Shown here: piece after piece, positions 1 to 6,777 of the stretch
Numbering within the stretch: the stretch's first letter is position 1
How the letters are laid out: each line of letters opens with the position of its first letter
Source: RGIG4576 sp045656705
Lineage (GTDB): Bacteria > Bacteroidota > Bacteroidia > Bacteroidales > Muribaculaceae
Reading direction: 5' to 3'
Length of the DNA stretch: 21,967 nt
Assembly: GCA_045656705.1 (NCBI GenBank)
Contig: JAZORR010000014.1
Coordinates: 1-21,967, forward strand
The notes under the pieces: model-generated
Databases searched by the model: none
What the model saw: only the letters and a program-made list of their open reading frames with translations
Told to the model about the DNA's origin: nothing
Translations under genes and position numbers: made by a program

Positions 1-27
1 TCGCGGGTTCGAGTCCCGTTTTTCGCT
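1..27 (+). tRNA. tRNA-Gly(GCC), 3' part only
   Basis: This is the T arm, acceptor 3' strand and discriminator T of a glycine tRNA, cut by the left edge of the window. It is identical to positions 105-131 of the complete copy that follows, so identity and strand are inferred from that copy. CCA is not encoded. Confidence 0.9.
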
Positions 28-58
28 CAAAGAAAAGCGATCTTTAACAAGATTAATT

Positions 59-131
59 GCGAAAATAGCTCAGTTGGTAGAGCACAACCTTGCCAAGGTT
101 GGGGTCGCGGGTTCGAGTCCCGTTTTTCGCT
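59..131 (+). tRNA. tRNA-Gly(GCC)
   Basis: A full cloverleaf can be folded. The acceptor stem is gcgaaaa with ttttcgc. The D arm contains agctcagttggtagagc. The anticodon stem caacc/ggttg encloses ttGCCaa, giving anticodon GCC. The T arm is gcggg-ttcgagt-cccgt and the discriminator is T, as usual for bacterial glycine tRNAs. The CCA end is not encoded. It is the second copy of the array and is identical to the third. Confidence 0.97.
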
Positions 132-162
132 CAAAGAAAAGCGATCTTTAACAAGATTAATT

Positions 163-235
163 GCGAAAATAGCTCAGTTGGTAGAGCACAACCTTGCCAA
201 GGTTGGGGTCGCGGGTTCGAGTCCCGTTTTTCGCT
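163..235 (+). tRNA. tRNA-Gly(GCC)
   Basis: This is the third copy in the array, identical base for base to 59-131, with anticodon GCC and no encoded CCA. The 31-nt sequence that separates the earlier copies is replaced after position 240 by a different spacer leading to tRNA-Leu, so this is the last copy of the array. Confidence 0.97.
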
Positions 236-266
236 CAAAGCGCCAAATGCGACAGGCGTGAATCAA

Positions 267-350
267 GTCCGGATGGCGGAATTGGTAGACGCGCTACTTT
301 GAGGGGGTAGTGAGCTTACGCTCGTGTGAGTTCGAGTCTCATTTCGGACA
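267..350 (+). tRNA. tRNA-Leu(GAG)
   Basis: The gene is 84 nt and has the long variable arm of a class II tRNA (gagcttacgctc region). The acceptor stem is gtccgga with ttcggac, and the discriminator is A350. The anticodon stem ctact/ggtag encloses ttGAGgg, so the tRNA reads CUC/CUU leucine codons. The T arm is gtgag-ttcgagt-ctcat. CCA is not encoded. It lies 31 nt after the last tRNA-Gly and is followed by a terminator, so it is probably the last gene of the tRNA operon. Confidence 0.96.
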
Positions 351-357
351 CTGAATA

Positions 358-396
358 AAGCTGATAATCATATCTTTTGATTGTCAGCTTTTTTTG
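358..396 (+). terminator. Rho-independent terminator of the tRNA operon
   Basis: A 12-bp stem (358-369 with 379-390, one G-U pair) has a 9-nt loop and is followed at once by a run of T. It sits 8 nt after tRNA-Leu. The T run overlaps the TTTG box proposed for the next promoter. Confidence 0.9.
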
Positions 397-424
397 GTTT
401 TATGACGCAAATAATGTAAATTCA
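393..424 (+). promoter_or_regulatory. Probable promoter of the M16-like gene
   Basis: TTTG at 393-396 is followed after exactly 20 nt by TAAATTCA at 417-424, an imperfect match to the Bacteroidota -7 box TAnnTTTG. The start codon is about 15 nt downstream of the expected transcription start. The spacing matches the better promoters of this window. The -7 box is weak, so this is tentative. Confidence 0.4.
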
Positions 425-443
425 GAAATTAACTAAATAAAAT

Positions 444-1742
444 ATGCTGGATAGAACTAAATCTCCTGAGTTACGCTCTTTTGATAATTTACGCTTTGAT
501 TATCCCGATTACGTTATGCTGCCAAATGGGGTAAAACTGCATGTGGTAAATAATAGCGACCAACCGGTTAATCGTTTGGAATTGATTTGTCGTGGTGGCG
601 TGATGGAAGAGGATAAACCATTGCAATCTTTGGCTCTGACGTCGATGTTTATTCATGGAAGTGATGAGTGGTCATCGGCCGAGGTTGCTGAGAAATTGGA
701 TTATTGTGGTGCTTATGCGAGTGCTACAAGTTCTGATAATTTCACTCAGCTTCAACTTAATTCGTTAAATCATAATTTTAAGGAAGTGCTACCTATTATG
801 CGTAGCATAGTGGCTAATCCTGCTATACCTGAGAGAGAATTTGAGGTGTTTAAGGCTCAAGTGAAGAGTGCTTATCAAACAGCTCGCGAGCGTGTGAAAT
901 ATTTAGCACAAACTCTTGGACGAAAGATGTACTACGGGGCATCGCATCCATTATCACATCGCATTACCGATGAGGATGTGGATAGTTTGCACCGTGAAGA
1001 TGTTTTGGCATTCCATAAGAGATATTATCATCCCGAAAATATGGCATTAGTATTATCGGGATGCGTGGGCGATGAGGAATTGAAGCTCGTAGAAGAATAT
1101 TTCGGGAAAGATGAGATTCATACTGCGCCTGCCGATATTAAAATTATTGAGCGCCTGCCTTGCGACGAGCGTTTTATGATTGAAGATAAACCAGATGCAT
1201 TGCAGTCTGCTGTATATATGATACACGAAGGTGTGCCACGCTATCACCACGATTATGTGAATCTGCGTATATTAGTCACAGCTTTAGGTGGATATTTCGG
1301 TAGTAGATTGATGCAAAATATTCGCGAAGATAAGGGATATACCTATGGTATTAATTCTATGCTTATGGGACGTAGATCAGAAGCGAAAATTGTGGTGGCT
1401 ACCGAATGTGATACGGCCTACACAGCTCCATTGATTGAGGAAGTGAAGCGTGAGGTGCTACGTCTTCAAGAGGAACTTATGAGCGAAGAGGAACTTATGA
1501 CGGTGAAAAATTGTATGTTGAGCGACCTTGCTAAAACTCTTGATTCTCCGTTTGCAATGGCTTCGTGTGTGGGTAGTAATTTGCTTTATGCTACTGGCGA
1601 AGATTATTTCAATCGTCAAGTGCGCGACATCGATAACATTACCCCTGAAATGTTGCAAGAAGTGGCAAAACGCTATCTTGATGCAGAAAAATTCTATATA
1701 GCAGTGGCGGGTGATAAAAAGTTATTGAGCTCTCTTCTATAA
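444..1742 (+). CDS. M16 (pitrilysin) family peptidase-like protein without the zinc motif
   Basis: The 432-aa protein has the two-domain layout of M16B proteins. The zinc-binding HxxEH motif should fall around residues 63-67, just before the FIHGS that matches the family FKGT, but the sequence there is LALTS, so it cannot bind zinc in the usual way. The second-half R/Y motif is kept (R294 and Y301, in IREDKGYTYG), as is the RYYHPENMALVLSG block. In known bacterial M16B heterodimers one subunit carries HxxEH and the other carries R/Y; this protein looks like the R/Y subunit. No signal peptide is seen, so it is probably cytoplasmic. No catalytic partner lies within the window. The ATG is preceded by an A-rich stretch and no Shine-Dalgarno, as is usual for the phylum. 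Confidence 0.85.
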   Translation: MLDRTKSPELRSFDNLRFDYPDYVMLPNGVKLHVVNNSDQPVNRLELICRGGVMEEDKPLQSLALTSMFIHGSDEWSSAEVAEKLDYCGAYASATSSDNFTQLQLNSLNHNFKEVLPIMRSIVANPAIPEREFEVFKAQVKSAYQTARERVKYLAQTLGRKMYYGASHPLSHRITDEDVDSLHREDVLAFHKRYYHPENMALVLSGCVGDEELKLVEEYFGKDEIHTAPADIKIIERLPCDERFMIEDKPDALQSAVYMIHEGVPRYHHDYVNLRILVTALGGYFGSRLMQNIREDKGYTYGINSMLMGRRSEAKIVVATECDTAYTAPLIEEVKREVLRLQEELMSEEELMTVKNCMLSDLAKTLDSPFAMASCVGSNLLYATGEDYFNRQVRDIDNITPEMLQEVAKRYLDAEKFYIAVAGDKKLLSSLL

Positions 1743-1812
1743 CACTCATTTAGCAAATAAGTGGAATTTGTAAAATTTCCATTAAACTTGCGATAAATCA
1801 TCGCTTTTTTTA

Positions 1813-1843
1813 TTGCGATAATGATTTTTTTTTACGAAATTTG
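1813..1843 (+). promoter_or_regulatory. Probable pfp promoter
   Basis: TTG at 1813-1815 is followed after 20 nt by GAAATTTG at 1836-1843, one mismatch from TAnnTTTG. The leader would be about 40 nt and A/T-rich before the ATG at 1888. The exact 20-nt spacing supports the call; the missing T in the -7 box weakens it. Confidence 0.5.
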
Positions 1844-1887
1844 CAAAATAAATAGGAAAGTAAAATATTAAACTAAAAATAATACAA

Positions 1888-3540
1888 ATGGCTAAAAAAA
1901 GTGCTTTACAAACAGCTCGTGCTGCTTACCAACCTAAATTGCCTTCTGCATTGTGGGGTGGTGTTTCTGCAGTAGAGGGTGAACCAACTCAATCTGTAGC
2001 TGACCAAGAAGAAATTAAGGCGTTGTTCCCTAATACTTATGGTCTTCCAGTTCTTACTTTTGAAAAGACTTCTAAGAGTGCAAAATCTCACGATGCTATC
2101 AATGTGGGTGTTATCCTTTCAGGTGGTCAAGCTCCTGGTGGTCACAATGTAATCAGTGGTTTGTTTGATGGTATCAAGGCTGTAAACAAGGATAGCCGTC
2201 TTTATGGTTTCTTGATGGGTCCTGGCGGTCTTGTTGATCACAACTATATGGAACTTACAGCTGAAATCATCGACGAATATCGCAATACAGGTGGTTTCGA
2301 TATCATCGGTTCTGGTCGTACAAAACTTGAAACTAAGGAACAATTCGACAAGGGCCTTATCATCCTTAAGGAATTGAATATTTCTGCTTTGGTTATCATC
2401 GGTGGTGACGACTCTAATACTAATGCTTGTGTTCTTGCCGAATACTATAAGTCAATCAATGCAGGCGTACAAGTAATAGGTTGTCCTAAGACTATCGACG
2501 GTGACTTGAAGAACGAAATGATTGAAACTTCTTTCGGTTTCGACACTGCTACTAAGGTATATTCTGAAGTTATCGGTAACATCGAACGCGACTGTAACTC
2601 TGCTAAGAAATATTGGCACTTCATCAAGTTGATGGGACGCTCTGCTTCTCACATCGCTCTTGAATGTGCTTTGCAAACTCAACCAAACTACTGTGTAATC
2701 TCAGAAGAAGTTGAGGCTAAGAATATGACATTGAACGAAGTGGTAAATGATATCGCTAATGTTGTGGCTAAGCGTGCTGAAAAGGGCAACAACTATGGTA
2801 TCGTTCTTATCCCTGAAGGTTTGATCGAGTTCATCCCTGCTATGAAGAAGCTTATCGCTGAACTTAACGACCTTTTGGCTCACACTCCAGACTTCGCAAG
2901 CCAAACTCCTGCTGCTCAACGCGAATTCGTGTTGAACAACTTGAGCGAAGAAAATGCAGCTTCTTTTGCAAGCCTTCCAGAAGGTGTTGCTCGTCAGCTT
3001 ACTCTTGACCGCGACCCTCACGGTAACGTACAAGTATCGCTTATCGAAACTGAAAAGCTTCTTAGCGAAATGGTGGGCAAGCGCTTGAAAGAAATGAAGG
3101 AAAATGGTGAATTCAATGGTAAATTCTCTGCTTTGCACCACTTCTTCGGTTACGAGGGTCGTTGTGCCGATCCTTCTAACTTCGATGCTGACTACTGCTA
3201 TGCTCTTGGTTACAATGCAGCTCAATTGATCAAGTGTGGTGTTACTGGTTATATGTCATCAGTTCGCAACTTGACTTGTCCTTCTGTACAATGGATCGCT
3301 GGTGGTATTCCTATCACTATGATGATGAATATGGAACGCCGTCACGGTGAAATGAAGCCTGTTATCCAAAAGGCTCTTGTTGACCTTGAAGGCAAGCCAT
3401 TCAAGTATTTCGTTAAGCACCGTGAAGAATGGGCTGAAAATACTTGCTACACATACCCAGGTCCTATCCAATATTTTGGCCCAACTGAAGTATGTGACCA
3501 ACCTTCTAAAACTCTTTACTACGAAAAAGGTGGTAAATAG
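1888..3540 (+). CDS. pfp: Pyrophosphate--fructose-6-phosphate 1-phosphotransferase
   Basis: The enzyme interconverts fructose-6-phosphate and fructose-1,6-bisphosphate using PPi instead of ATP. It is cytoplasmic, in glycolysis/gluconeogenesis, and reversible. The 550-aa length fits the long PPi-PFK clade also found in plants and spirochaetes. Visible motifs are LSGGQAPGGHN (78-87) at the phosphoryl-donor site, GGDDS (172-176), where the second Asp marks PPi use over ATP, PKTIDGD (200-206) with catalytic Asp204, and MGRSASH near residue 250. Codon choice is strikingly biased to C-ending codons (aac, gac, ttc, atc) compared with both neighbours, which suggests very high expression. It has its own promoter and a strong terminator, so it is probably monocistronic. 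Confidence 0.96.
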   Translation: MAKKSALQTARAAYQPKLPSALWGGVSAVEGEPTQSVADQEEIKALFPNTYGLPVLTFEKTSKSAKSHDAINVGVILSGGQAPGGHNVISGLFDGIKAVNKDSRLYGFLMGPGGLVDHNYMELTAEIIDEYRNTGGFDIIGSGRTKLETKEQFDKGLIILKELNISALVIIGGDDSNTNACVLAEYYKSINAGVQVIGCPKTIDGDLKNEMIETSFGFDTATKVYSEVIGNIERDCNSAKKYWHFIKLMGRSASHIALECALQTQPNYCVISEEVEAKNMTLNEVVNDIANVVAKRAEKGNNYGIVLIPEGLIEFIPAMKKLIAELNDLLAHTPDFASQTPAAQREFVLNNLSEENAASFASLPEGVARQLTLDRDPHGNVQVSLIETEKLLSEMVGKRLKEMKENGEFNGKFSALHHFFGYEGRCADPSNFDADYCYALGYNAAQLIKCGVTGYMSSVRNLTCPSVQWIAGGIPITMMMNMERRHGEMKPVIQKALVDLEGKPFKYFVKHREEWAENTCYTYPGPIQYFGPTEVCDQPSKTLYYEKGGK

Positions 3541-3572
3541 TATATATTTTTAAAACCTAACTCACAGTTTGC

Positions 3573-3610
3573 TGTCCCTGGAAGAATGTTCTTTCAGGGA
3601 CATATTTTTT
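3573..3610 (+). terminator. Rho-independent terminator of pfp
   Basis: A perfect 8-bp stem (3573-3580 with 3595-3602) encloses further aagaa/ttctt pairing and is followed by TATTTTTT. It begins 33 nt after the pfp stop codon. Confidence 0.92.
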
Positions 3611-3645
3611 ATATATTAGTATATGTCTGTTGTCGTGGAATGTGT

Positions 3646-3653
3646 TATCTTTG
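3646..3653 (+). promoter_or_regulatory. -7 box for the 335-aa gene
   Basis: TATCTTTG matches the Bacteroidota -7 consensus exactly and gives a leader of about 20 nt before the ATG at 3678. The expected -33 site 20 nt upstream reads ATG instead of TTG, so the upstream half is weak. Confidence 0.5.
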
Positions 3654-3677
3654 TATTGAGAATATCAAGGATTAACT

Positions 3678-4685
3678 ATGGCTAATATAGAAGATGAAAT
3701 AAAACGAATAACCAAGGATTTGGTGGCTAAATGTGTAAAAGGCTTTTGTAATAATATTAAGCGATTAGATGAAGTGCCCGATTTTGTGAGGCATGATTAT
3801 GTAAGGGATAAATTGGCCGATCATCACATTATGTACAAATTGAAATGTGGCGATAAATTTTGGATTGAGGGAGATGATGGGCGAAAGTATGAATTCTTGG
3901 TGGAATTCGACAAAAAAGATTTTGCATATGGGATATATTTCGGTTGTAAATGTATCTTAGATGAGAATGCCGATGTTGCTCCTCAAGTCGAAGCATGCAA
4001 GAACGAATGGGATTCTATCCGACCATATATGATGAATGCTCTTAATCACACATTTGTAGATTTAGATTTCTCAAAGAGAGATATTCCTACCAATAATGTA
4101 AGTGATAGCACATATTGGCCTTTTTGGTTTCGGTTAGGAGAGGATGAAGATGTTAAAGAAGTGGCAGCTGTGGCCATAAGGATAATCAGAAACACATATA
4201 AGTGGTTTTTTGACTCGGGCAAACCAGCTTATAATAAAAAGGCAAAACGAGGTCGCAAGAAAGTAACTGTTGTTAACACTCGCTACACCCATAAAGCCTA
4301 CGAAAATGTGCTTAAAGAAATGGATGATAAAATGTATTGGGGGTATGCTAAAGTGTATTTTGAAAATTTCTTAGAGTTGTTGACTGAGAAAGGTATAATA
4401 GAGCCATTTCGCATATATGAGAAATGTTGGGTTGTAAATGGATGGGAAAATAGAGAGTTTGTAAAACTGATTCAGAAATTTTGTGGCTTGATTAGGAAAG
4501 AACGGGGAGGTGTGAAAGTTTCGTGGAATCTTTTTTCGCCTATTATATTGACGGCCGATCAAGAGATATTTGGTGGGATGAATAGACAGTTGGTTGATGA
4601 TGCAAAAATGAAGGTTTCATCTTTAAAGGAAATAGAATCTATTATAGAGGAATTGGAAGAAAGGGTAAAGCCTATTATTACATAA
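3678..4685 (+). CDS. Unrecognised 335-aa protein
   Basis: I do not recognise a family. The protein has no signal peptide or membrane segment and is probably cytoplasmic. It is rich in charged and aromatic residues (for example WPFWF and NTYKWFF). A strongly basic patch, KKAKRGRKK, lies near residues 190-200 and could touch nucleic acid (inference only). The C-terminal ~30 residues (KEIESIIEELEERV) look like an amphipathic helix or short coiled coil. Codon use is AT-rich and unbiased, unlike pfp upstream. The gene lies between the pfp terminator and the promoter of the small peptide unit, so it appears to be transcribed alone. The ATG was chosen because it follows the -7 box at 3646 by about 25 nt. 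Confidence 0.75.
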   Translation: MANIEDEIKRITKDLVAKCVKGFCNNIKRLDEVPDFVRHDYVRDKLADHHIMYKLKCGDKFWIEGDDGRKYEFLVEFDKKDFAYGIYFGCKCILDENADVAPQVEACKNEWDSIRPYMMNALNHTFVDLDFSKRDIPTNNVSDSTYWPFWFRLGEDEDVKEVAAVAIRIIRNTYKWFFDSGKPAYNKKAKRGRKKVTVVNTRYTHKAYENVLKEMDDKMYWGYAKVYFENFLELLTEKGIIEPFRIYEKCWVVNGWENREFVKLIQKFCGLIRKERGGVKVSWNLFSPIILTADQEIFGGMNRQLVDDAKMKVSSLKEIESIIEELEERVKPIIT

Positions 4686-4732
4686 AAACTGACAAATAAA
4701 TTGACGTCAAATATAATTAACGAATGTCGTTA

Positions 4733-4740
4733 TAATTTTG
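4733..4740 (+). promoter_or_regulatory. -7 box for the 57-aa peptide / UDG-like unit
   Basis: TAATTTTG matches the -7 consensus exactly. There is no TTG 20 nt upstream, although TTGACGTCAA, which contains a TGACGTCA palindrome, lies at 4701-4710. The predicted leader is about 75 nt and begins with the hairpin at 4742-4766. Confidence 0.45.
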
Positions 4741-4741
4741 T

Positions 4742-4766
4742 GGCAGATTTCAAAACGGAATCTGTC
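4742..4766 (+). promoter_or_regulatory. 5'-leader hairpin or weak terminator
   Basis: Positions 4742-4749 pair with 4759-4766 (8 bp, one G-U) around a 9-nt loop. A run of seven T (4774-4780) follows after a 7-nt gap. The hairpin sits at the predicted 5' end of the 4820-5794 transcript. It may also terminate the 335-aa gene, which otherwise has no terminator. The long gap before the T run makes it an imperfect terminator. Confidence 0.45.
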
Positions 4767-4819
4767 ACTTCTATTTTTTTGAGGTGGCTATTGATTAATT
4801 TTTTTAAAAAAGAAGAAAA

Positions 4820-4993
4820 ATGAATAACGAAAATTCAAAAATCGTAGCAGTAGCAGGAACATGTGCAACAATTGGAGGAGGTGCAGCTGTAGGTATCGCA
4901 GCCGCAGTTAGTGCTCCGGTAACTATTCCAGTGGTATTGATAGGTGGAGCTATTGGATGTATATGTGGTGCTGTGCTATCCTCAAAAAAATAA
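4820..4993 (+). CDS. Small Gly/Ala-rich membrane peptide, 57 aa
   Basis: This short gene encodes a 57-aa peptide. A polar start (MNNENSK) is followed by a nearly uninterrupted hydrophobic stretch of about 45 residues, and the peptide ends in SSKK. The stretch is rich in Gly, Ala, Val and Ile with small-residue repeats (TIGGGAAVG, LIGGAIG) typical of tightly packed membrane helices. The central PVTIP probably forms the turn of a two-helix hairpin. Three cysteines are present. This composition is seen in glycine-zipper proteins, small holins and some bacteriocin-like or toxin peptides, but no family can be assigned. It starts after an A-rich stretch and its stop is 6 nt before the next gene, so the two are surely co-transcribed. 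Confidence 0.7.
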   Translation: MNNENSKIVAVAGTCATIGGGAAVGIAAAVSAPVTIPVVLIGGAIGCICGAVLSSKK

Positions 4994-4999
4994 TAAGTA

Positions 5000-5794
5000 A
5001 TGAATACTTACAGAGAACGAGAGAACGAGTTGTTTGAGCGGTGGATACAGGCGTGTATTGAGTATGATGGTATCACTACCGACGATTTTGCTCGTGATGG
5101 GGTGCTTTATCGTGGTGATTGTAAAAATATCAATGGGTGCTGGGAAATGCAACCAGGCAATGAAACTGAATTGTGGACAAATGCTCCTTGTCGTCTGCTC
5201 ATTCTCACCAAAGACACAACCACAGAGAGTGGACTTGATGATATACGAGTAGAAACGGCTCGAAAGAATCATTGTGGACTAATGGTGAAGACCTACGGTC
5301 GTAATTTTTATCGAAATCTTATTCTGTGGTCATATGCTTTTCTAAATGCTGCACAAGGTGGTAAGATATTATGTTATGATGATACGCCCGATTGGGACGC
5401 CTTGCGTGAGATATATACATCAGCACCTATTGCTCGAGTAAATTGTAAGAAAGAGATAGGAGAGTCCTCTATAACCAATGATAAACTCAAGGCACATATT
5501 GTGCGATATGAAGAGTTTCTTAAAGAGCAGATAGATATGTATGATGCTGATATTATACTTTGCTGTGGAGGAGGAGGTGTGATAAAGGATTTTGTACAAG
5601 AGTGTTGTGTGTCCGATATGGTAAAATATTCCGATGCTGGATGGGTATATTATTCGCTTTCTACCCGCAAAATGGTGATAGATAGTTTTCATCCTTCGGT
5701 AATGAAGAAGGTAGAAGATATGTATGAAAAAATGATGGAAGACTTGAAAAACTTTTTGTCGGAATATCCTGAGTTTGCTCAGCCTCGTCGATGA
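5000..5794 (+). CDS. Protein resembling the uracil-DNA-glycosylase fold, 264 aa
   Basis: The family is not certain. The order of visible blocks resembles the UDG superfamily. CRLLILTKDT (64-73) is a first buried strand, and NFYRNLILWSYAFLNA (102-117) is a helix in the usual place. APIARVNCKK (142-151) resembles the strand with conserved Asn/Lys. An amphipathic helix then leads to DADIILCCGGGG (182-193), like the family PxxIvxlG strand. IDSFHPS (217-223) resembles the C-terminal HPS motif that contacts DNA. The usual GEAPG-type first motif is replaced by TKDTTT, so catalysis of uracil removal is doubtful. The protein is cysteine-rich. It is translated 6 nt after the membrane peptide, which points to a joint function. 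No membrane segments are seen. Confidence 0.6.
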   Translation: MNTYRERENELFERWIQACIEYDGITTDDFARDGVLYRGDCKNINGCWEMQPGNETELWTNAPCRLLILTKDTTTESGLDDIRVETARKNHCGLMVKTYGRNFYRNLILWSYAFLNAAQGGKILCYDDTPDWDALREIYTSAPIARVNCKKEIGESSITNDKLKAHIVRYEEFLKEQIDMYDADIILCCGGGGVIKDFVQECCVSDMVKYSDAGWVYYSLSTRKMVIDSFHPSVMKKVEDMYEKMMEDLKNFLSEYPEFAQPRR

Positions 5795-5812
5795 CTGAAA
5801 TTCTTAGAATTG

Positions 5813-5844
5813 CTACTACTGCCCGCTTTTGTGGGCAGTAGTGG
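5813..5844. terminator. Hairpin between convergent genes, probable bidirectional terminator
   Basis: A 12-bp stem (5813-5824 with 5833-5844, one G-T pair) has an 8-nt loop in the 62-bp gap between the UDG-like gene and the convergent glycosyltransferase. No T run follows on either strand, so termination strength is uncertain. The position makes a shared terminator the simplest reading. Confidence 0.6.
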
Positions 5845-5856
5845 TATGTGGGGTGC

Positions 5857-6777
5857 TTATTGTATGAATATATTAGCAATGAAAAATGCAAGACGATAGT
5901 GTAGAGGAATATCGCTATATGACATAATATGCTTATTCGCTTCGGGATATGTGTGTTTCCATCTGCTGTATTGGCGTGGTTTGGTGCGTAGCATCTTTAT
6001 CTTTGATGTGAACATAAGATGGTTGAGGAATTGTTCGTATTTCTCGAATAATCCTCTTTCCTCAAACCAGCCTAAAAGGTAATCTGTGTATTTCAGGCGA
6101 TCGTTGAGTTGGCGCTCGTGCGATGCCGATGTGAGTGAATTATACTCATATTTTCGGTAATGATATAGTGGTGTGTTGAGTATAGTCACTTTTGGTTCCT
6201 GTGCATATATTCGAGCCACCATTGAGAGGTCTTCCCAGCAGTTAATGCTATCAAGAGAGAGATTCTCCATGATGAGCGAAGTGCGGAAAAGCTTGTTCCA
6301 CAAAGCGAAATATTTAAAACTGATAGGTATGTTGTTGAGGTTGGCCACTGCTTCCCCGTTCTTGTAATCGAAAATGGTTTCTTCGTCAAATGTGTTGGTG
6401 TAAAAAGCCGATACCACCACATCAGAATTGTGAAGAGTCGCCTCGTTTATATATTCTTGTATAGCATTAATTTCGAGATAGTCGTCGCTATCACAAAATG
6501 TGATATATTCGCCTGTAGCTTGTTCTATACCGAGTACTCGCGATGCAGATGATCCTCGGTTTGTCTTATTATTGAGAATTTTAATGTCGCGATGAGGATA
6601 TTTCGACACGATTTGATAGAGGTACTTCATTGTGTCGTCGGTTGACGCATCGTTGACGAAAATATACTCTATTGCATTGTATGTTTGTTCGAATAGTGAT
6701 GTAGCACATTGTTCAATGTATTTTTCTACATTGTACACAGGGATGATTATGCTCACTTTGTTTTTATTCATAGCCAT
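5857..6777 (-). CDS. Family 2 glycosyltransferase (GT-A fold)
   Basis: The 306-aa protein probably transfers a sugar from a nucleotide-sugar donor to a surface polysaccharide or glycolipid on the cytoplasmic side. It starts with the classic KVSIIIPVYNVEKYIEQC block (7-24), has VNDASTDDT (41-49) for nucleotide binding, RGSSASRVLGI (74-84), and the metal-binding DSDD (96-99). The length is usual for the family and no membrane segment is obvious. The first 14 nt overlap the end of the upstream sensor gene, so it is translationally coupled to it. ATGs exist at codons 1 and 3; either could be used, and the second would reduce the overlap to 8 nt. Acceptor and donor cannot be predicted. No other polysaccharide genes are near. 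Confidence 0.9.
   Translation of the reverse strand: MAMNKNKVSIIIPVYNVEKYIEQCATSLFEQTYNAIEYIFVNDASTDDTMKYLYQIVSKYPHRDIKILNNKTNRGSSASRVLGIEQATGEYITFCDSDDYLEINAIQEYINEATLHNSDVVVSAFYTNTFDEETIFDYKNGEAVANLNNIPISFKYFALWNKLFRTSLIMENLSLDSINCWEDLSMVARIYAQEPKVTILNTPLYHYRKYEYNSLTSASHERQLNDRLKYTDYLLGWFEERGLFEKYEQFLNHLMFTSKIKMLRTKPRQYSRWKHTYPEANKHIMSYSDIPLHYRLAFFIANIFIQ

Larger units (their letters stand above)
1..240 (+). repeat. 104-bp tandem repeat carrying tRNA-Gly genes
   Basis: Positions 1-136 match 105-240 exactly, with a period of 104 bp made of a 73-nt tRNA-Gly gene and a 31-nt spacer. Identity ends at 240, right after the spacer starts (tcaaag), where the sequence changes towards tRNA-Leu. The array extends past the left edge, so the total copy number is unknown. 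The identical spacers suggest recent unequal crossing-over or gene conversion. Confidence 0.95.

Noticed and set aside
59..235. The tandem 104-bp repeats as a CRISPR array
   Set aside because: The repeat unit is a tRNA gene with an identical spacer, with no variable spacers.
90..302. 70-codon open frame across the tRNA genes
   Set aside because: It reads through two tRNA-Gly copies and into tRNA-Leu; the reading frame is a by-product of the tandem repeat.
2701..3225. 174-codon frame antisense to pfp
   Set aside because: It mirrors the biased codons of pfp, has no promoter and no recognisable protein features.
5034..5252. 72-codon plus-strand frame inside the UDG-like gene
   Set aside because: It lies in an alternative frame within a better-supported gene with upstream coupling and has no recognisable features.
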